Shown: one piece after another, positions 24,852-33,578 of the stretch | How the letters are laid out: each line of letters opens with the position of its first letter | How positions within the stretch are numbered: position 1 is the first letter of the stretch | Source of the DNA: Chryseobacterium indologenes | Lineage (GTDB): Bacteria > Bacteroidota > Bacteroidia > Flavobacteriales > Weeksellaceae | Direction: 5' to 3' | NCBI RefSeq assembly: GCF_001295265.1 | Contig: NZ_LJOD01000023.1 | Location: forward strand, 1 to 39,454 | Length of the DNA stretch: 39,454 nucleotides | Made by a program: the position numbers and the translations under genes | Notes under the pieces: generated by a model | What the model was told of the DNA's origin: nothing | What the model saw: only the letters and a program-made list of their open reading frames with translations | Databases searched by the model: none

Positions 24852-25847
24852 TTAATCCACATTGAAGGTGATTCCCGTAACTTCTTCACTCCAGTCCCAG
24901 AGGCGTTTTGCACTGTTTTCATGCAGAGAATAGGGTTTTACACCTTGGGTAACCGTATCTTCAAAGGATAGCGGTGCAACCTCCACATCTTCGCAGTACA
25001 CACCGCCAATGTCATTCAGTGAAGGGCTGGTAGCACACCATACCGTAGTGGCGGCCCCTTGGGGGATTGTTTTTAAGGAAGCCAGTACTTCCGGAAGCAT
25101 ATTTCCCTCATCATCAGTAAACCCCATTTTTTGGAACAGTTCCAAAGGAGCTTCTCTGCCAAGTTCAGTTCCTGCGATTGATCCGGGGTGTAAAGAGTAG
25201 GCCCTTACTTTACTCGATTGGCCCCGGGCATCCAGTTCAAGAGAAAAAAGATTAACGGCCGTTTTCGACTGTCCGTAGCCCAGAAGCGTTTCATATTCAC
25301 GGGTAAGGAAATTAGGATCTTCAAAGTTGAAAGGAGCGAACTGGTGTCCCTGTGATGATACATTCACAACTCTTGCTCCGTCTGCGCTTTTGAGAGCTGG
25401 CCACAGCCTTGCTGTTAGCTGAAACTGAGCCAGATAATTGGTTGCCAGCTGAGATTCAATACCCCGTATATCTTTACGGAAAGGAACCCACATAATCCCT
25501 GCATTATTGATCAGCAGATGCAACGGCCTTCCCGAAGCCAGAAACTTTTCCGCAAAATGATCTATGGATGACGGATCCATAAGGTCCATAGCTTCAATTT
25601 CTACATTATCAATTCCATGAAGATTTTCTCTTGCTTTTTCTACATTTCTGGCCGGAACGATAACGGTTGCTCCGGCAGCAGCCAGGGTTTTCACGGTTTC
25701 CAGGCCTATTCCTGTATTTCCTCCGGTTACAACGGCGGTTTTGCCTGAAAGATCAATTCCTTTAATAACTTCTTCTGTTGTTGATTTTGCATTAAATCCT
25801 GAGTTAAGAGGCTTTTGTAGCGCTCCCTGATAATTTTTGGTTTCCAT
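24852..25847 (-). CDS. Long-form SDR, retinol dehydrogenase/WWOX-like oxidoreductase
   Basis: A 331-residue soluble protein. The cofactor motif TGGNTGIG is at about 41-48, LINNAGIMWVP follows, then the catalytic Ser (VNVSSQGHQF) and YGQSK (about 190). The 30-residue N-terminal lead, the YGQSKTAVNLFSLELD segment and the C-terminal YSLHENSAKRLWDWSEEVTG are those of the retinol dehydrogenase/WW-domain-oxidoreductase-like SDR group common in bacteria. The substrate cannot be told. First gene of the operon, with a TACCTTTG -7 box 27 nt upstream. Confidence 0.88.
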   Translation of the reverse strand: METKNYQGALQKPLNSGFNAKSTTEEVIKGIDLSGKTAVVTGGNTGIGLETVKTLAAAGATVIVPARNVEKARENLHGIDNVEIEAMDLMDPSSIDHFAEKFLASGRPLHLLINNAGIMWVPFRKDIRGIESQLATNYLAQFQLTARLWPALKSADGARVVNVSSQGHQFAPFNFEDPNFLTREYETLLGYGQSKTAVNLFSLELDARGQSSKVRAYSLHPGSIAGTELGREAPLELFQKMGFTDDEGNMLPEVLASLKTIPQGAATTVWCATSPSLNDIGGVYCEDVEVAPLSFEDTVTQGVKPYSLHENSAKRLWDWSEEVTGITFNVD

Positions 25848-25873
25848 TGTTTTGTTATTTAAATGTTACATGA

Positions 25874-25881
25874 CAAAGGTA
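25874..25881 (-). promoter_or_regulatory. -7 box (TACCTTTG) of the SDR/SDR/AraC operon
   Basis: Minus-strand TACCTTTG fits TAnnTTTG and ends 27 nt before the first SDR start codon, leaving a leader of about 20 nt. No clear -33 element. Confidence 0.5.
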
Positions 25882-26044
25882 TTCCGGAATTTCATGCAGT
25901 GTTTTGCTGTAAATGTCAATTTACTTTGCTGTAGCTGTCATGCAGAGTTAGAAATAACATTATGGATTTGCATAAATCAGTTATGATGTTTTAGCTATAT
26001 TTGAGTTCAGGAATTAAAATCATTGAGAATCTAAATAGATTGAT

Positions 26045-26311
26045 ATGCCAATACCCGGTAATATAAAAAGGGAACATGTGTTCCAGGCGATTATTAAAAT
26101 CGACAGAGAAGGAATTCCTCCCAAAAGAAAAGCTCATTATTATAATTTGGTTTATGCAGGAAAAGAATACCCATGTAAACTTATCATTTCCTGGGCAAAT
26201 ATTTTCATTAATGATGTGGAGTTGAATCCTGATCCAAAAAACTTTACAACTTATCATGCTCAGGATTATCTTCAGAAATTAGGCTTTACAATTATTAATT
26301 TTAAGCCTTAA
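26045..26311 (+). CDS. Small protein like the N-terminal head domain of ScoMcrA-type proteins
   Basis: An 88-residue protein whose whole length is one domain: REHVFQAIIKIDREGIPPKR, then YYNLVYAGKEYPCKLIISWA, then YLQKLGFTIINF. This pattern (an I-D-x-x-G-I-P start, a Y-P-x-K strand and an L-x-x-L-G-F end) is what I recall as the N-terminal head domain of ScoMcrA-like and other HNH/DUF3883 restriction-type proteins. Here no nuclease or SRA domain follows, as the stop is clean and the next gene starts 19 bp later. It may be a stand-alone DNA-reading domain. Function unknown. Confidence 0.6.
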   Translation: MPIPGNIKREHVFQAIIKIDREGIPPKRKAHYYNLVYAGKEYPCKLIISWANIFINDVELNPDPKNFTTYHAQDYLQKLGFTIINFKP

Positions 26312-26330
26312 AAGAAGTTCCCGGGTCAAT

Positions 26331-27086
26331 ATGCTTACAGAAATCTCATATCGTCCCCAATATCCACTAAACAGCTTTGTGGATTATATCTGGATAGGGA
26401 AATCCCCTGATCTCAGGATGAGGTTTGTGCATCATGCTGCCTTATTTACCGAACTTATATTCAGCTATGGAGACCATTATACAGTGGGAGGAACGAATAC
26501 AGAAACAATTACCGGTGGTGCAGGACTTCAGATTATATCCGGATTAAAAATGCAACCTTTCGTGACTGAGACAGCAGGTGTTTACGGATGCATAGGCTTA
26601 CTGTTAAAGCCCTTCTGCTATGGCATGCTGATCCGTGAATTTGGAACCTGTACCATGGAAAACATTTCCGAAATCTTATATAAATGCCTGTTTGATACTG
26701 AAAACCCCGATTTTGAAGAAGCAGAAAAATGCTTGCTGAAAATATTCGGCACTATGCAGGCAGATCCTTACCTTACGAAATTTGAAAAATATCTGGCTTT
26801 CGGGATGGCAGGAAAAGGAATGCTTAAAGACTTTAGCGGTCTGCTTCCGATTTCCCAGAAAAGTTTCATTCAGAAATTCCGGAAATATTATTGTATAACT
26901 CCCGGTGAGTATCTTAATCTTTATAAAATGAACAGAGCGGTTACGCTCCTTCAGAATAATAAATCGGACAGATTAACTGACATAGGGCTGGATTCAGGAT
27001 TTTACGACCAGTCTCATTTCATCAGGGTATTTAAAAAGTTGAGCGGTCAGACTCCAAAAGAATTTTTAAAATCACGGATGAGGTAA
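26331..27086 (+). CDS. AraC family regulator (DUF6597-like N-terminus)
   Basis: A 251-residue protein. The N-terminal half begins YRPQYPLNSFVDYIWIG, the usual opening of the small-ligand AraC group with a DUF6597-type sensor. The C-terminal AraC HTH spans about 155-248 with LLPISQKSFIQKFRKYYCIT and LTDIGLDSGFYDQSHFIRVF, ending QTPKEFLK. It follows the ScoMcrA-head-like gene by 19 bp and precedes a DHFR-like reductase by 65 bp on the same strand. Control of the reductase is a reasonable inference. Confidence 0.9.
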   Translation: MLTEISYRPQYPLNSFVDYIWIGKSPDLRMRFVHHAALFTELIFSYGDHYTVGGTNTETITGGAGLQIISGLKMQPFVTETAGVYGCIGLLLKPFCYGMLIREFGTCTMENISEILYKCLFDTENPDFEEAEKCLLKIFGTMQADPYLTKFEKYLAFGMAGKGMLKDFSGLLPISQKSFIQKFRKYYCITPGEYLNLYKMNRAVTLLQNNKSDRLTDIGLDSGFYDQSHFIRVFKKLSGQTPKEFLKSRMR

Positions 27087-27151
27087 ATTCTGTACAATTC
27101 TGAATCAGGTACAGGAAGTAATTTTGTACTGTAATTTTAAATTTGAATTTG

Positions 27152-27688
27152 ATGAACCAGAAAAATAAGGTGTTTATTGCCACAAGCCTGGACGGATATA
27201 TTGCTGACAGAAACGGAGAAATAGACTGGCTGCTTTCATTACCGAATCCCGATAATGATGATATGGGATATAAAGAATTTATCTCATCTGTTGATGCTCT
27301 TGTCATGGGCCGGAATACCTTTGAAGTTGTGTGCGGATTTGACGAATGGTATTATCAGAAACATGTTTTCGTACTGAGCAGCAGCATGACAGAAATTCCT
27401 GAGAAATTCACAGATAAAGCTTCACTGGTAAAAGGAAGTCTGAAAGATGTTCTGAAAGAAATTCATGGAAAAGGTTTTCATAATTTATATATTGACGGAG
27501 GAAAAACCATCCAGAGTTTTTTGAAAGAAGATCTGATTGATGAAATGATCATTACCCTCATTCCTTATCTGCTGGGTGGAGGTATTCCTTTATTTGGAGA
27601 TCTTCCTGAAATAATGAAATTTGAATGTACAGATACAAAAATCTTCTTAAATTCTGTTGTTCAGAATCGTTTTGTCAGAAAACGGTAA
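27152..27688 (+). CDS. Dihydrofolate reductase family (RibD C-terminal-like) protein
   Basis: 178 residues from the ATG at 27152; an in-frame TTG at 27143 is less likely. It has the family's N-terminal IATSLDGYIADRNGEIDWL, the central VDALVMGRNTFEVV, and the C-terminal YIDGGKTIQSFL and TLIPYLLGGGIPLF, all typical of RibD-C/DHFR-like reductases such as YyaP/YwjB. These bind NADPH, but their substrates are mostly unknown; they are not the essential folate DHFR. It forms a likely unit with the AraC gene before it. Confidence 0.9.
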   Translation: MNQKNKVFIATSLDGYIADRNGEIDWLLSLPNPDNDDMGYKEFISSVDALVMGRNTFEVVCGFDEWYYQKHVFVLSSSMTEIPEKFTDKASLVKGSLKDVLKEIHGKGFHNLYIDGGKTIQSFLKEDLIDEMIITLIPYLLGGGIPLFGDLPEIMKFECTDTKIFLNSVVQNRFVRKR

Positions 27689-27960
27689 AAAGATCTGAAC
27701 AGGGCAGAATTCCGGTATTCATAATATACATTTTGAAAACAAAGGCTTACATCATGAAATCTGCCCTTCACGAAGCAGGTGTTCCTTTTTTGCGGAGATG
27801 TACAATTTCTAATTTGGGGGTGATGGATCCTTTAATAAATTATTTTTTTATGTAAAATATTTATTAAATTTTAAAATTATATTAAATTTTTACCTAATGA
27901 CTCGTGATATTTGCATAGAAATAAATCTATAAATTTAAGAAGATATTATCTCCATTAAGG

Positions 27961-27992
27961 TTGTAAATACTGATTTTTATATGGTATTTTTG
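27961..27992 (+). promoter_or_regulatory. Promoter of the TPR/LuxR regulator
   Basis: TTG (27961-27963) and TATTTTTG (27985-27992, followed by C) fit the flavobacterial -33/-7 consensus, with 21 nt between. The surrounding 350-bp interval 27689-28038 holds no convincing gene. Confidence 0.5.
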
Positions 27993-28080
27993 CCTTTTTG
28001 CTGTTCTCTTATTAAGTATACTGTTATTAAATATTTCCATGATAAATATTTTTACATTTAATTTTTTTCTTAGCATTACT

Positions 28081-29595
28081 ATGCCTGGCCATAAGAAAAT
28101 CATTTTTCTGCTCCTTATTATTTTTCATCCCCAATGGTATTCTTCCCAAAACCGGAATGAGCTGATGAAAATTGATAAGCTGCTTTTATTGTCGGATAGT
28201 TGTGCGCAGGTAGATTTTGGTAATGCCTTGAAGTATTCAAAAGAGGCTTTGGCTAAATCGGAGAAAGCTGGAGATTCAGAAAGAAGAGCGTGGGCTTACT
28301 ATTATATTGTAAGATCGTTGATTTTTTTCAGGAGGTTTGAGGAATGTGCTCCCTATCTTGAAAAAGGGATGGAGGAAAGGGCGGTTCAGCAAAATAATAT
28401 ACTAAAGGCTTCTTTTTTGAGCCTGCAAGCTGCTTATTACAGCAGAATGTCTCTATTTGAACTGGCCTATCAGAATAATCTGGAAGTGCTGGATTTATTG
28501 AAAGGAAGAACAGATCTGGTGTCCGAACTGATTATTTCAAATATGTATATCGGCATTGCAGACTATTATACAGAATTGAAAAATTATAAAGCCGCACATC
28601 TGTATGCCAATAAAGCTATTGCTGCTTCTGAAAAAATTACCATGAATAATTATCTTTCTGCCAAACGGATTTACAGAGGCAGGGCTTTTATTTATTTTTA
28701 TAAAAGCTGGATTTATCTGCAGGAAAAAAAGCCTGCTTTAGCCTATCCTTTTGTTCAGAAGGCTTATGATCAGGCAGCTCTTGAAAAATATCACTATCTG
28801 GCTCCCTTTTATGAAATCTATGGAGATTACTATTTTCAGACCTATGATTATAAACGTGCTATTGATTTTTATGTAAAGACGGTAGAAAATAAAGAGAAAT
28901 TCATGCAAAATTCTGCCTATGTAGATTCTAAAATAGCGGAATCCTATAAAATGCTGGGTAATCATGAAAAAGAAATTGATTACCTGAAAAAAGCAGAAGC
29001 CCAGCATAAACTGGACTTGGAAGATGACAAAAGGATTGTTCAAAAAGAAGTCGATAGAATTCTGCTAAAGAAACAGAATGAAAAATCAGATTTAATGAAA
29101 AGAAATATACTGATTATTCTGTTGGTAACAGCTGTTTTTATTGTATTGCTGGCAGTAATTATAATACGTTATCAGAAGATACGGAAGAAAAAAAAAGAAA
29201 TTATCGGAGAGCAGAATATCAGGCTCTCTGAAAAAGAATCAGAAATAAAAGAAAAGGAAGAGAAAATTGAAAAGCTGCAGCAGAAAGTCTCTGAGTCATT
29301 TTCTGAGCTCAGTGATCTGGTAAAAAGCAACTCTTCTCAGTTTTGGGGAAGATTCCAGGAAGTCTACCCTGATTTCTGCACAAAAATGCTGGAAATAAAC
29401 CCAATGTTAAAAGCCTCTGAACTTACTTTCTGTGCTTATATCTATATGGGTTTTTCTACCAAAGAAATTGCAGAGTATACTTTTAAGGCTTCTAAAACCA
29501 TAGAAAATAACAGGTATAATCTGAGAAAACGGCTATGCCTCAGTCCGGAAGAAGACTTAATGGTCTGGATCAGAAAATACATAGACGGAGCTTAA
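28081..29595 (+). CDS. Membrane TPR regulator with LuxR-like HTH (upstream of module B)
   Basis: 504 residues from the ATG at 28081, which gives a clean signal (MPGHKKIIFLLLIIFHPQ); an ATG at 28039 would add 14 hydrophobic residues. TPR-like helices fill about 30-310 (LKNYKAAHLYANKAIAASEK, YDYKRAIDFYVKTVENK). A transmembrane helix is at about 342-361 (NILIILLVTAVFIVLLAVII), then a Glu/Lys coiled coil, then a LuxR-type HTH (LKASELTFCAYIYMGFSTKE, ASKTIENNRYNLRKRL). It has a good promoter and terminator of its own. It is the first regulator upstream of module B on the same strand and so a candidate controller, mirroring the AraC-type regulator upstream of module A. Confidence 0.87.
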   Translation: MPGHKKIIFLLLIIFHPQWYSSQNRNELMKIDKLLLLSDSCAQVDFGNALKYSKEALAKSEKAGDSERRAWAYYYIVRSLIFFRRFEECAPYLEKGMEERAVQQNNILKASFLSLQAAYYSRMSLFELAYQNNLEVLDLLKGRTDLVSELIISNMYIGIADYYTELKNYKAAHLYANKAIAASEKITMNNYLSAKRIYRGRAFIYFYKSWIYLQEKKPALAYPFVQKAYDQAALEKYHYLAPFYEIYGDYYFQTYDYKRAIDFYVKTVENKEKFMQNSAYVDSKIAESYKMLGNHEKEIDYLKKAEAQHKLDLEDDKRIVQKEVDRILLKKQNEKSDLMKRNILIILLVTAVFIVLLAVIIIRYQKIRKKKKEIIGEQNIRLSEKESEIKEKEEKIEKLQQKVSESFSELSDLVKSNSSQFWGRFQEVYPDFCTKMLEINPMLKASELTFCAYIYMGFSTKEIAEYTFKASKTIENNRYNLRKRLCLSPEEDLMVWIRKYIDGA

Positions 29596-29616
29596 ATAGT
29601 GCTGTATTTTTATAAA

Positions 29617-29643
29617 GGGAACCTGTAAAAGGTTCTTTTTTTA
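29617..29643 (+). terminator. Terminator of the TPR/LuxR regulator gene
   Basis: GAACCT/AGGTTC stem (about 29619-29635) with a TTTTTTT tail. Confidence 0.75.
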
Positions 29644-29858
29644 TGCCTGCTTTTTTCGGGAATTGAAAAATCATACATCGCTTCAGTAGGGAAAGGTATA
29701 TAATTCTAATTTTTCCTGTTGAAATCATTAGTGAATTTAATTCTTGTAAATAATTGATAATTAGTAATTTTAATGAATTAGAGGGCCTGATGAGGGCCTG
29801 TTTTTTTTTGTTTTTCTGGTGAGTTTTATTCATTTGCAGTTGATTTTACAACACATTG

Positions 29859-29990
29859 ATGACATCAGAAAAATACGATATAGCACTAATCATTTTATTA
29901 CTTGTTATTTCAGTTTCGAAACTCGGAACCGGAATTATGATGCTTCTTATAAGGTCTCCTGTTTTTCTTTCTTCAGGTGGCAAAAAATAG
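29859..29990 (+). CDS. Possible small membrane protein, 43 residues
   Basis: The frame from 29859 encodes MTSEKYDIALIILLLVIS, then a second short hydrophobic stretch (GTGIMMLLI) and a basic end (SGGKK). The amino-acid pattern is that of a small inner-membrane protein, but there is no recognisable family, and the upstream region shows no clear promoter. It lies in the 580-bp interval between the TPR regulator and module B, which is otherwise empty. Confidence 0.3.
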   Translation: MTSEKYDIALIILLLVISVSKLGTGIMMLLIRSPVFLSSGGKK

Positions 29991-30134
29991 TTTTCTATCC
30001 TGTGGAGCTTAAAAGATCAACATGCCCTTTACGTAAAAGAGCATACAAGACCCCCACCTTTATCACATAGGTAAGCCCATAACGATATGAACCGGTTTGT
30101 TTCTCCAAAAACACATATTCTTTAGAAATAGACC

Positions 30135-30149
30135 GATGTTCTGAACATC
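30135..30149. promoter_or_regulatory. 15-bp palindrome upstream of module B
   Basis: GATGTTC-T-GAACATC is a perfect 7-1-7 inverted repeat 28 bp upstream of the module B start codon. It is a plausible operator for a dimeric regulator. No copy was found upstream of module A. Confidence 0.4.
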
Positions 30150-30177
30150 AACAATCAATTTATTTAAACTATAAAAG

Positions 30178-32946
30178 ATGATGAATAAAAAAATTTTATT
30201 TCTCTTTTCATTACTGCTTGCCAGTATAGCATACAGCCAGTGCAGTGACAATATTCTGAACTGGGTACAAACCCGGAAAGATGATCCTAACCGTGGAGGG
30301 TTTGGATTTAATTACGGAAGCGATCCCTATGTTGTATCTGATGACGATGCGGGAGGAACTACCATTGCTAAAGGAAATTTTGCAGCTCCGTATACCGGAG
30401 TGAGTATAACGACCAATAAACTGGAATTTGACATTGCATTTGATGATTATAATGATGGTTTAACAACCGAACTGTGGGTAAATGGAGTTAAATATATGAA
30501 CATGGTTATTCCCAGGGATAATGATCCTACTCCTTATTATATCGCTGATTATAATGACAGAACAGTATATGCCCCTGCAACTGCTTTCAACGGAGCAATG
30601 ATAAACGGTCAGCCTTCAGTACAGATACAGGAATCTAAAAGGGATGCTCCGGCAGCATCTACAGGCTGGGTAAAAAATCATATTGTTTTAACTTTTCCTT
30701 CAGCGCTTAATATAACCTCAGGAAGTATTGAGATCAGGAATTATTATCCCTATCTTACAGGAACTCCCAATGCCCTTTCACAAGGAGATTATAGATATTA
30801 TATAAAGCTGGCGGTATGTACTCCCTGTACTACGGATACTTATCTTTCACAGGGGCCTAATAACGGTGTAAGGCTTTATAAAGTCAATACTACAACCAAT
30901 CCTTTTACGTATCCTGCCGTAGGAAGCTCTTCAGGAGTTACTTATAATGCTTTGGGAGCTCATCCTAAAGACGGATACCTTTATGCGATGCTGGATAATT
31001 CAAACGCTGTACTGAAAATAAATCCATCAACAGGAGAAATTACCAATATCGGGAATATCTCAGGATTGCCATCTATAGCTTATTCCTCAGGAGAAATAGA
31101 TCAGAACGGCAACTATTATGTAAAGGCCGCTGCTGCTGATAATAAACTCTATAAGATTAATCTGGCCACCCTTACAGCAACTACAATTACTTTAAACAGT
31201 TCTTTTTCTACATCAGATTTTGCCTATAATATCAATAATGGACTGCTGTATGGAGTGAATGCTTACAGTTTTGGTCTTGGTATTGCAGGCGGGCAGCTAT
31301 TTTCAATTAATCCTGCCAACGGAAACGTAATTCCTATCGGTACAGTAGGTTCTGATATAGGAGATGGGAACGGAACGGGTGCGTTTATCGATCTGTTTGG
31401 ATCAATGCTTGGAGCTGCCGGTGATATTTACGGAGTTCTGAATGGCGGTGGATTCTATAAATTTAATATTTCTACAGGAGAAAGAACACTTATTTCAAGC
31501 TCACCTTCACTTTCCAATGGCGCCAGTGACGGAGCACATTGTGTAAACTCTCCATTTGTTTTTGCAGCAGATTTATACGTGACAAAAACTGACGGGAAGA
31601 CAAGCTATACGGCCGGTTCAGTCAATACCTACACCATTGTTGCCGGAAATAATGGCCCGTTCGGAGTACAGGGAGCAGTTGTCGCAGATGCTGTTCCTGC
31701 AGGAATACCAGCTGCTAACGTAAGCTATACTGCTGTGGTTTCAGGAGGGGCTGTAACTGCAGTTTCAGGAACCATGACCGGAGCAATAAATGATATCGTG
31801 AATCTTCCGGCAGGAGGGAAGGTAACCTATACCGTAACGGTGAGTATCCCTTCATCACTTACCGGAAACCTGAATAATACAGTTTCCATAACCTCTCCGG
31901 CCAATAGTACCGATTCCGACACCGGGAATAATACGGCAACGGATACAGATACCTATCGGGGAGTATGTGCCAGACCCGGAGATTTTAGCATCGGCGGACA
32001 ACCTACTAAAATGGGAATTACCATTCAGCAGAAACAGAATGCATGGCCGGAAAACATTCCGAATGGTTTTATGGCATTAGAATCTAAAACAAAAGGTCTG
32101 GTGATTACAAGAGTTCAGAATCAGAACAGTATTACAGATCCGAAAGAAGGAATGCTGATGTATGATATAGAAGCAGCATGCGTCAAACTCTATAACGGAA
32201 CCACATGGAACTGCATTAAGAATACATGCAGCACACCTGCTCCAAGAAGAATTAAAATTGGGCGTTATGCCGGCTATACCATAGGAGATACCAACTTTGC
32301 AGCCTTCAACAGCCAGCTGACCAATACTGCCAATTACGGGCCGACAGGAACATTCAAAGGAGTAACGGGGTTTGACTTCTCTGATATTGCCGGTATACTT
32401 GCCACAAGTACAGGAGTGCAGCTAAGAAGTAATTTTGATATCATCAATACCGGATACAATACCATGTCTGCCGTACAGGCTAAAAACATATCAGATTTTG
32501 TAAAAGAAGGCGGGGTGGCTATTATTAATCTGGATACCCAAAGTGCTTTCAATTTTAATGTAATACTTAATGCGTTTGGCATAACAGGAAGTAATGGTAC
32601 AGGGGCAATAAATGCACAAAGTTCTTCAGTTCAGCAGCTAAGTGATGTTTTTGGTGACACCAGAAATATAGCTTTGTCCGGGGCAGCTACCCAAGGTCGT
32701 GTAGCGGTTAGCCAATTGCCGGCAGGAAATATAATATACGCTTCAGAAACAGCTTCAGGAGGCGGTGCAGCAGTCTGGACGTTAGGCGGTGAATATGGAG
32801 GACGTGCCATCTTTATTTGGGATGAAGGACTTTTCAGGGCAACAGCTTCTGTAGCCGGAACAGCCATTAATACTCCTCAGGAGAAATTTATACATAATAT
32901 CATAGCTTATGCTTTAGGACAGCTGGGCTTCCAACCACAAAATTAG
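30178..32946 (+). CDS. Module B large surface protein
   Basis: A 922-residue secreted protein, signal ending AYSQ. Domains in order: an N-terminal beta domain (about 20-220), a DUF6923-like repeat region (about 225-465; NALGAHPKDGYLYAMLDNSN, LKINPSTGEITNIG), a DUF11 domain (about 465-600; ADLYVTKTDGKTSYTAGS to SDTGNNTATDTDTY), the shared module (about 604-680; WPENIPNGFMALESKTKG, GMLMYDIEAACVKLYNGTTW), and a C-terminal alpha/beta domain of about 240 residues (RRIKIGRYAGYTIGDTNFAA, VKEGGVAIINLDTQSA) resembling glutamine-amidotransferase-like/ThuA folds. The shared module is the one ending the 968-residue protein of module A. No T9SS tail is visible. It starts the module B operon, 5 bp before the next gene. 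Confidence 0.78.
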   Translation: MMNKKILFLFSLLLASIAYSQCSDNILNWVQTRKDDPNRGGFGFNYGSDPYVVSDDDAGGTTIAKGNFAAPYTGVSITTNKLEFDIAFDDYNDGLTTELWVNGVKYMNMVIPRDNDPTPYYIADYNDRTVYAPATAFNGAMINGQPSVQIQESKRDAPAASTGWVKNHIVLTFPSALNITSGSIEIRNYYPYLTGTPNALSQGDYRYYIKLAVCTPCTTDTYLSQGPNNGVRLYKVNTTTNPFTYPAVGSSSGVTYNALGAHPKDGYLYAMLDNSNAVLKINPSTGEITNIGNISGLPSIAYSSGEIDQNGNYYVKAAAADNKLYKINLATLTATTITLNSSFSTSDFAYNINNGLLYGVNAYSFGLGIAGGQLFSINPANGNVIPIGTVGSDIGDGNGTGAFIDLFGSMLGAAGDIYGVLNGGGFYKFNISTGERTLISSSPSLSNGASDGAHCVNSPFVFAADLYVTKTDGKTSYTAGSVNTYTIVAGNNGPFGVQGAVVADAVPAGIPAANVSYTAVVSGGAVTAVSGTMTGAINDIVNLPAGGKVTYTVTVSIPSSLTGNLNNTVSITSPANSTDSDTGNNTATDTDTYRGVCARPGDFSIGGQPTKMGITIQQKQNAWPENIPNGFMALESKTKGLVITRVQNQNSITDPKEGMLMYDIEAACVKLYNGTTWNCIKNTCSTPAPRRIKIGRYAGYTIGDTNFAAFNSQLTNTANYGPTGTFKGVTGFDFSDIAGILATSTGVQLRSNFDIINTGYNTMSAVQAKNISDFVKEGGVAIINLDTQSAFNFNVILNAFGITGSNGTGAINAQSSSVQQLSDVFGDTRNIALSGAATQGRVAVSQLPAGNIIYASETASGGGAAVWTLGGEYGGRAIFIWDEGLFRATASVAGTAINTPQEKFIHNIIAYALGQLGFQPQN

Positions 32947-32951
32947 CAACA

Positions 32952-33479
32952 ATGAAAAAAATAGTTTTAATCATGATTCTGGCCATTTCCTCACAGGTCT
33001 GCGGCCAGGTTGCCATAGGAAAAGAAAGTGTGAACGGTGCATCCACCATTTTAGATTTTAATAATACAGCCGGAAATACTAATGGAATTATACTTTCTGC
33101 CGTAAATGATATCTCCGGAGCATTATCTCCAACATCTACAGATAACAACGGAACTTTTCTGTTTGATAAAAGCGATAAGAAAGTAAAAATGTATGAGAAC
33201 GGAACCTGGATTGAATTAAGCAATCCAGGAAACAGCTCGCAGATCATAACGAACACAAGCGCTGAGTCTGGAAAAAGTCAGGGTGTGATTATTGGAGCGT
33301 CATCCAGCAATGCCAAAGGAATTTTGGTGTTAGAATCGCAAAATAAAGCAATGCTTCTTCCTCAGGTTAATACCCCTCATACTTCTGTAAAAAGTCCTTA
33401 CCCGGGAATGATGTGCTATGACACGGTAAGTAAATCATTGGCGGTGTTCGATGGCTCTAACTGGAATTATTGGAAGTAA
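32952..33479 (+). CDS. Module B small secreted protein
   Basis: A 175-residue protein with a signal peptide (MKKIVLIMILAISSQVCGQ). It contains the repeated motif twice: NGTFLFDKSDKKVKMYENGT near residue 63 and GMMCYDTVSKSLAVFDGSNW near 150. The segment KGILVLESQNKAMLLPQ precedes the second. It is the full-length counterpart of the 181-residue protein of module A, matching in signal peptide, VAIG/VIIG start and end (NYWK/SFWKS). It lies 5 bp after the large gene and is almost certainly co-translated. Function unknown; it probably works on the outside together with the large protein. Confidence 0.8.
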   Translation: MKKIVLIMILAISSQVCGQVAIGKESVNGASTILDFNNTAGNTNGIILSAVNDISGALSPTSTDNNGTFLFDKSDKKVKMYENGTWIELSNPGNSSQIITNTSAESGKSQGVIIGASSSNAKGILVLESQNKAMLLPQVNTPHTSVKSPYPGMMCYDTVSKSLAVFDGSNWNYWK

Positions 33480-33535
33480 TTCTTAACCGGAAAGTTTCCA
33501 TTAATCAATTAAAACACAATTATATATATCATTCC

Positions 33536-33570
33536 GTCCTGCCGGAATCAGTTTTCCGGCGGGGCTTTTA
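33536..33570 (+). terminator. Hairpin between small secreted gene and HTH pair, module B
   Basis: A 12-bp stem with two wobbles (33536-33547 with 33554-33565), a 6-nt loop and a TTTT tail. Its place matches the module A hairpin (2808-2849). Confidence 0.7.
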
Positions 33571-33578
33571 AAATAGAA

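Noticed and set aside
27754..27855. Short frame MKSALHEAGVPFLRRC after the reductase gene
   Set aside because: Only 33 codons, no supporting context, and the frame continues upstream into the reductase.
29819..30070. An 83-codon frame starting with GTG
   Set aside because: Basic/aromatic composition unlike a protein and overlaps a more protein-like small frame.
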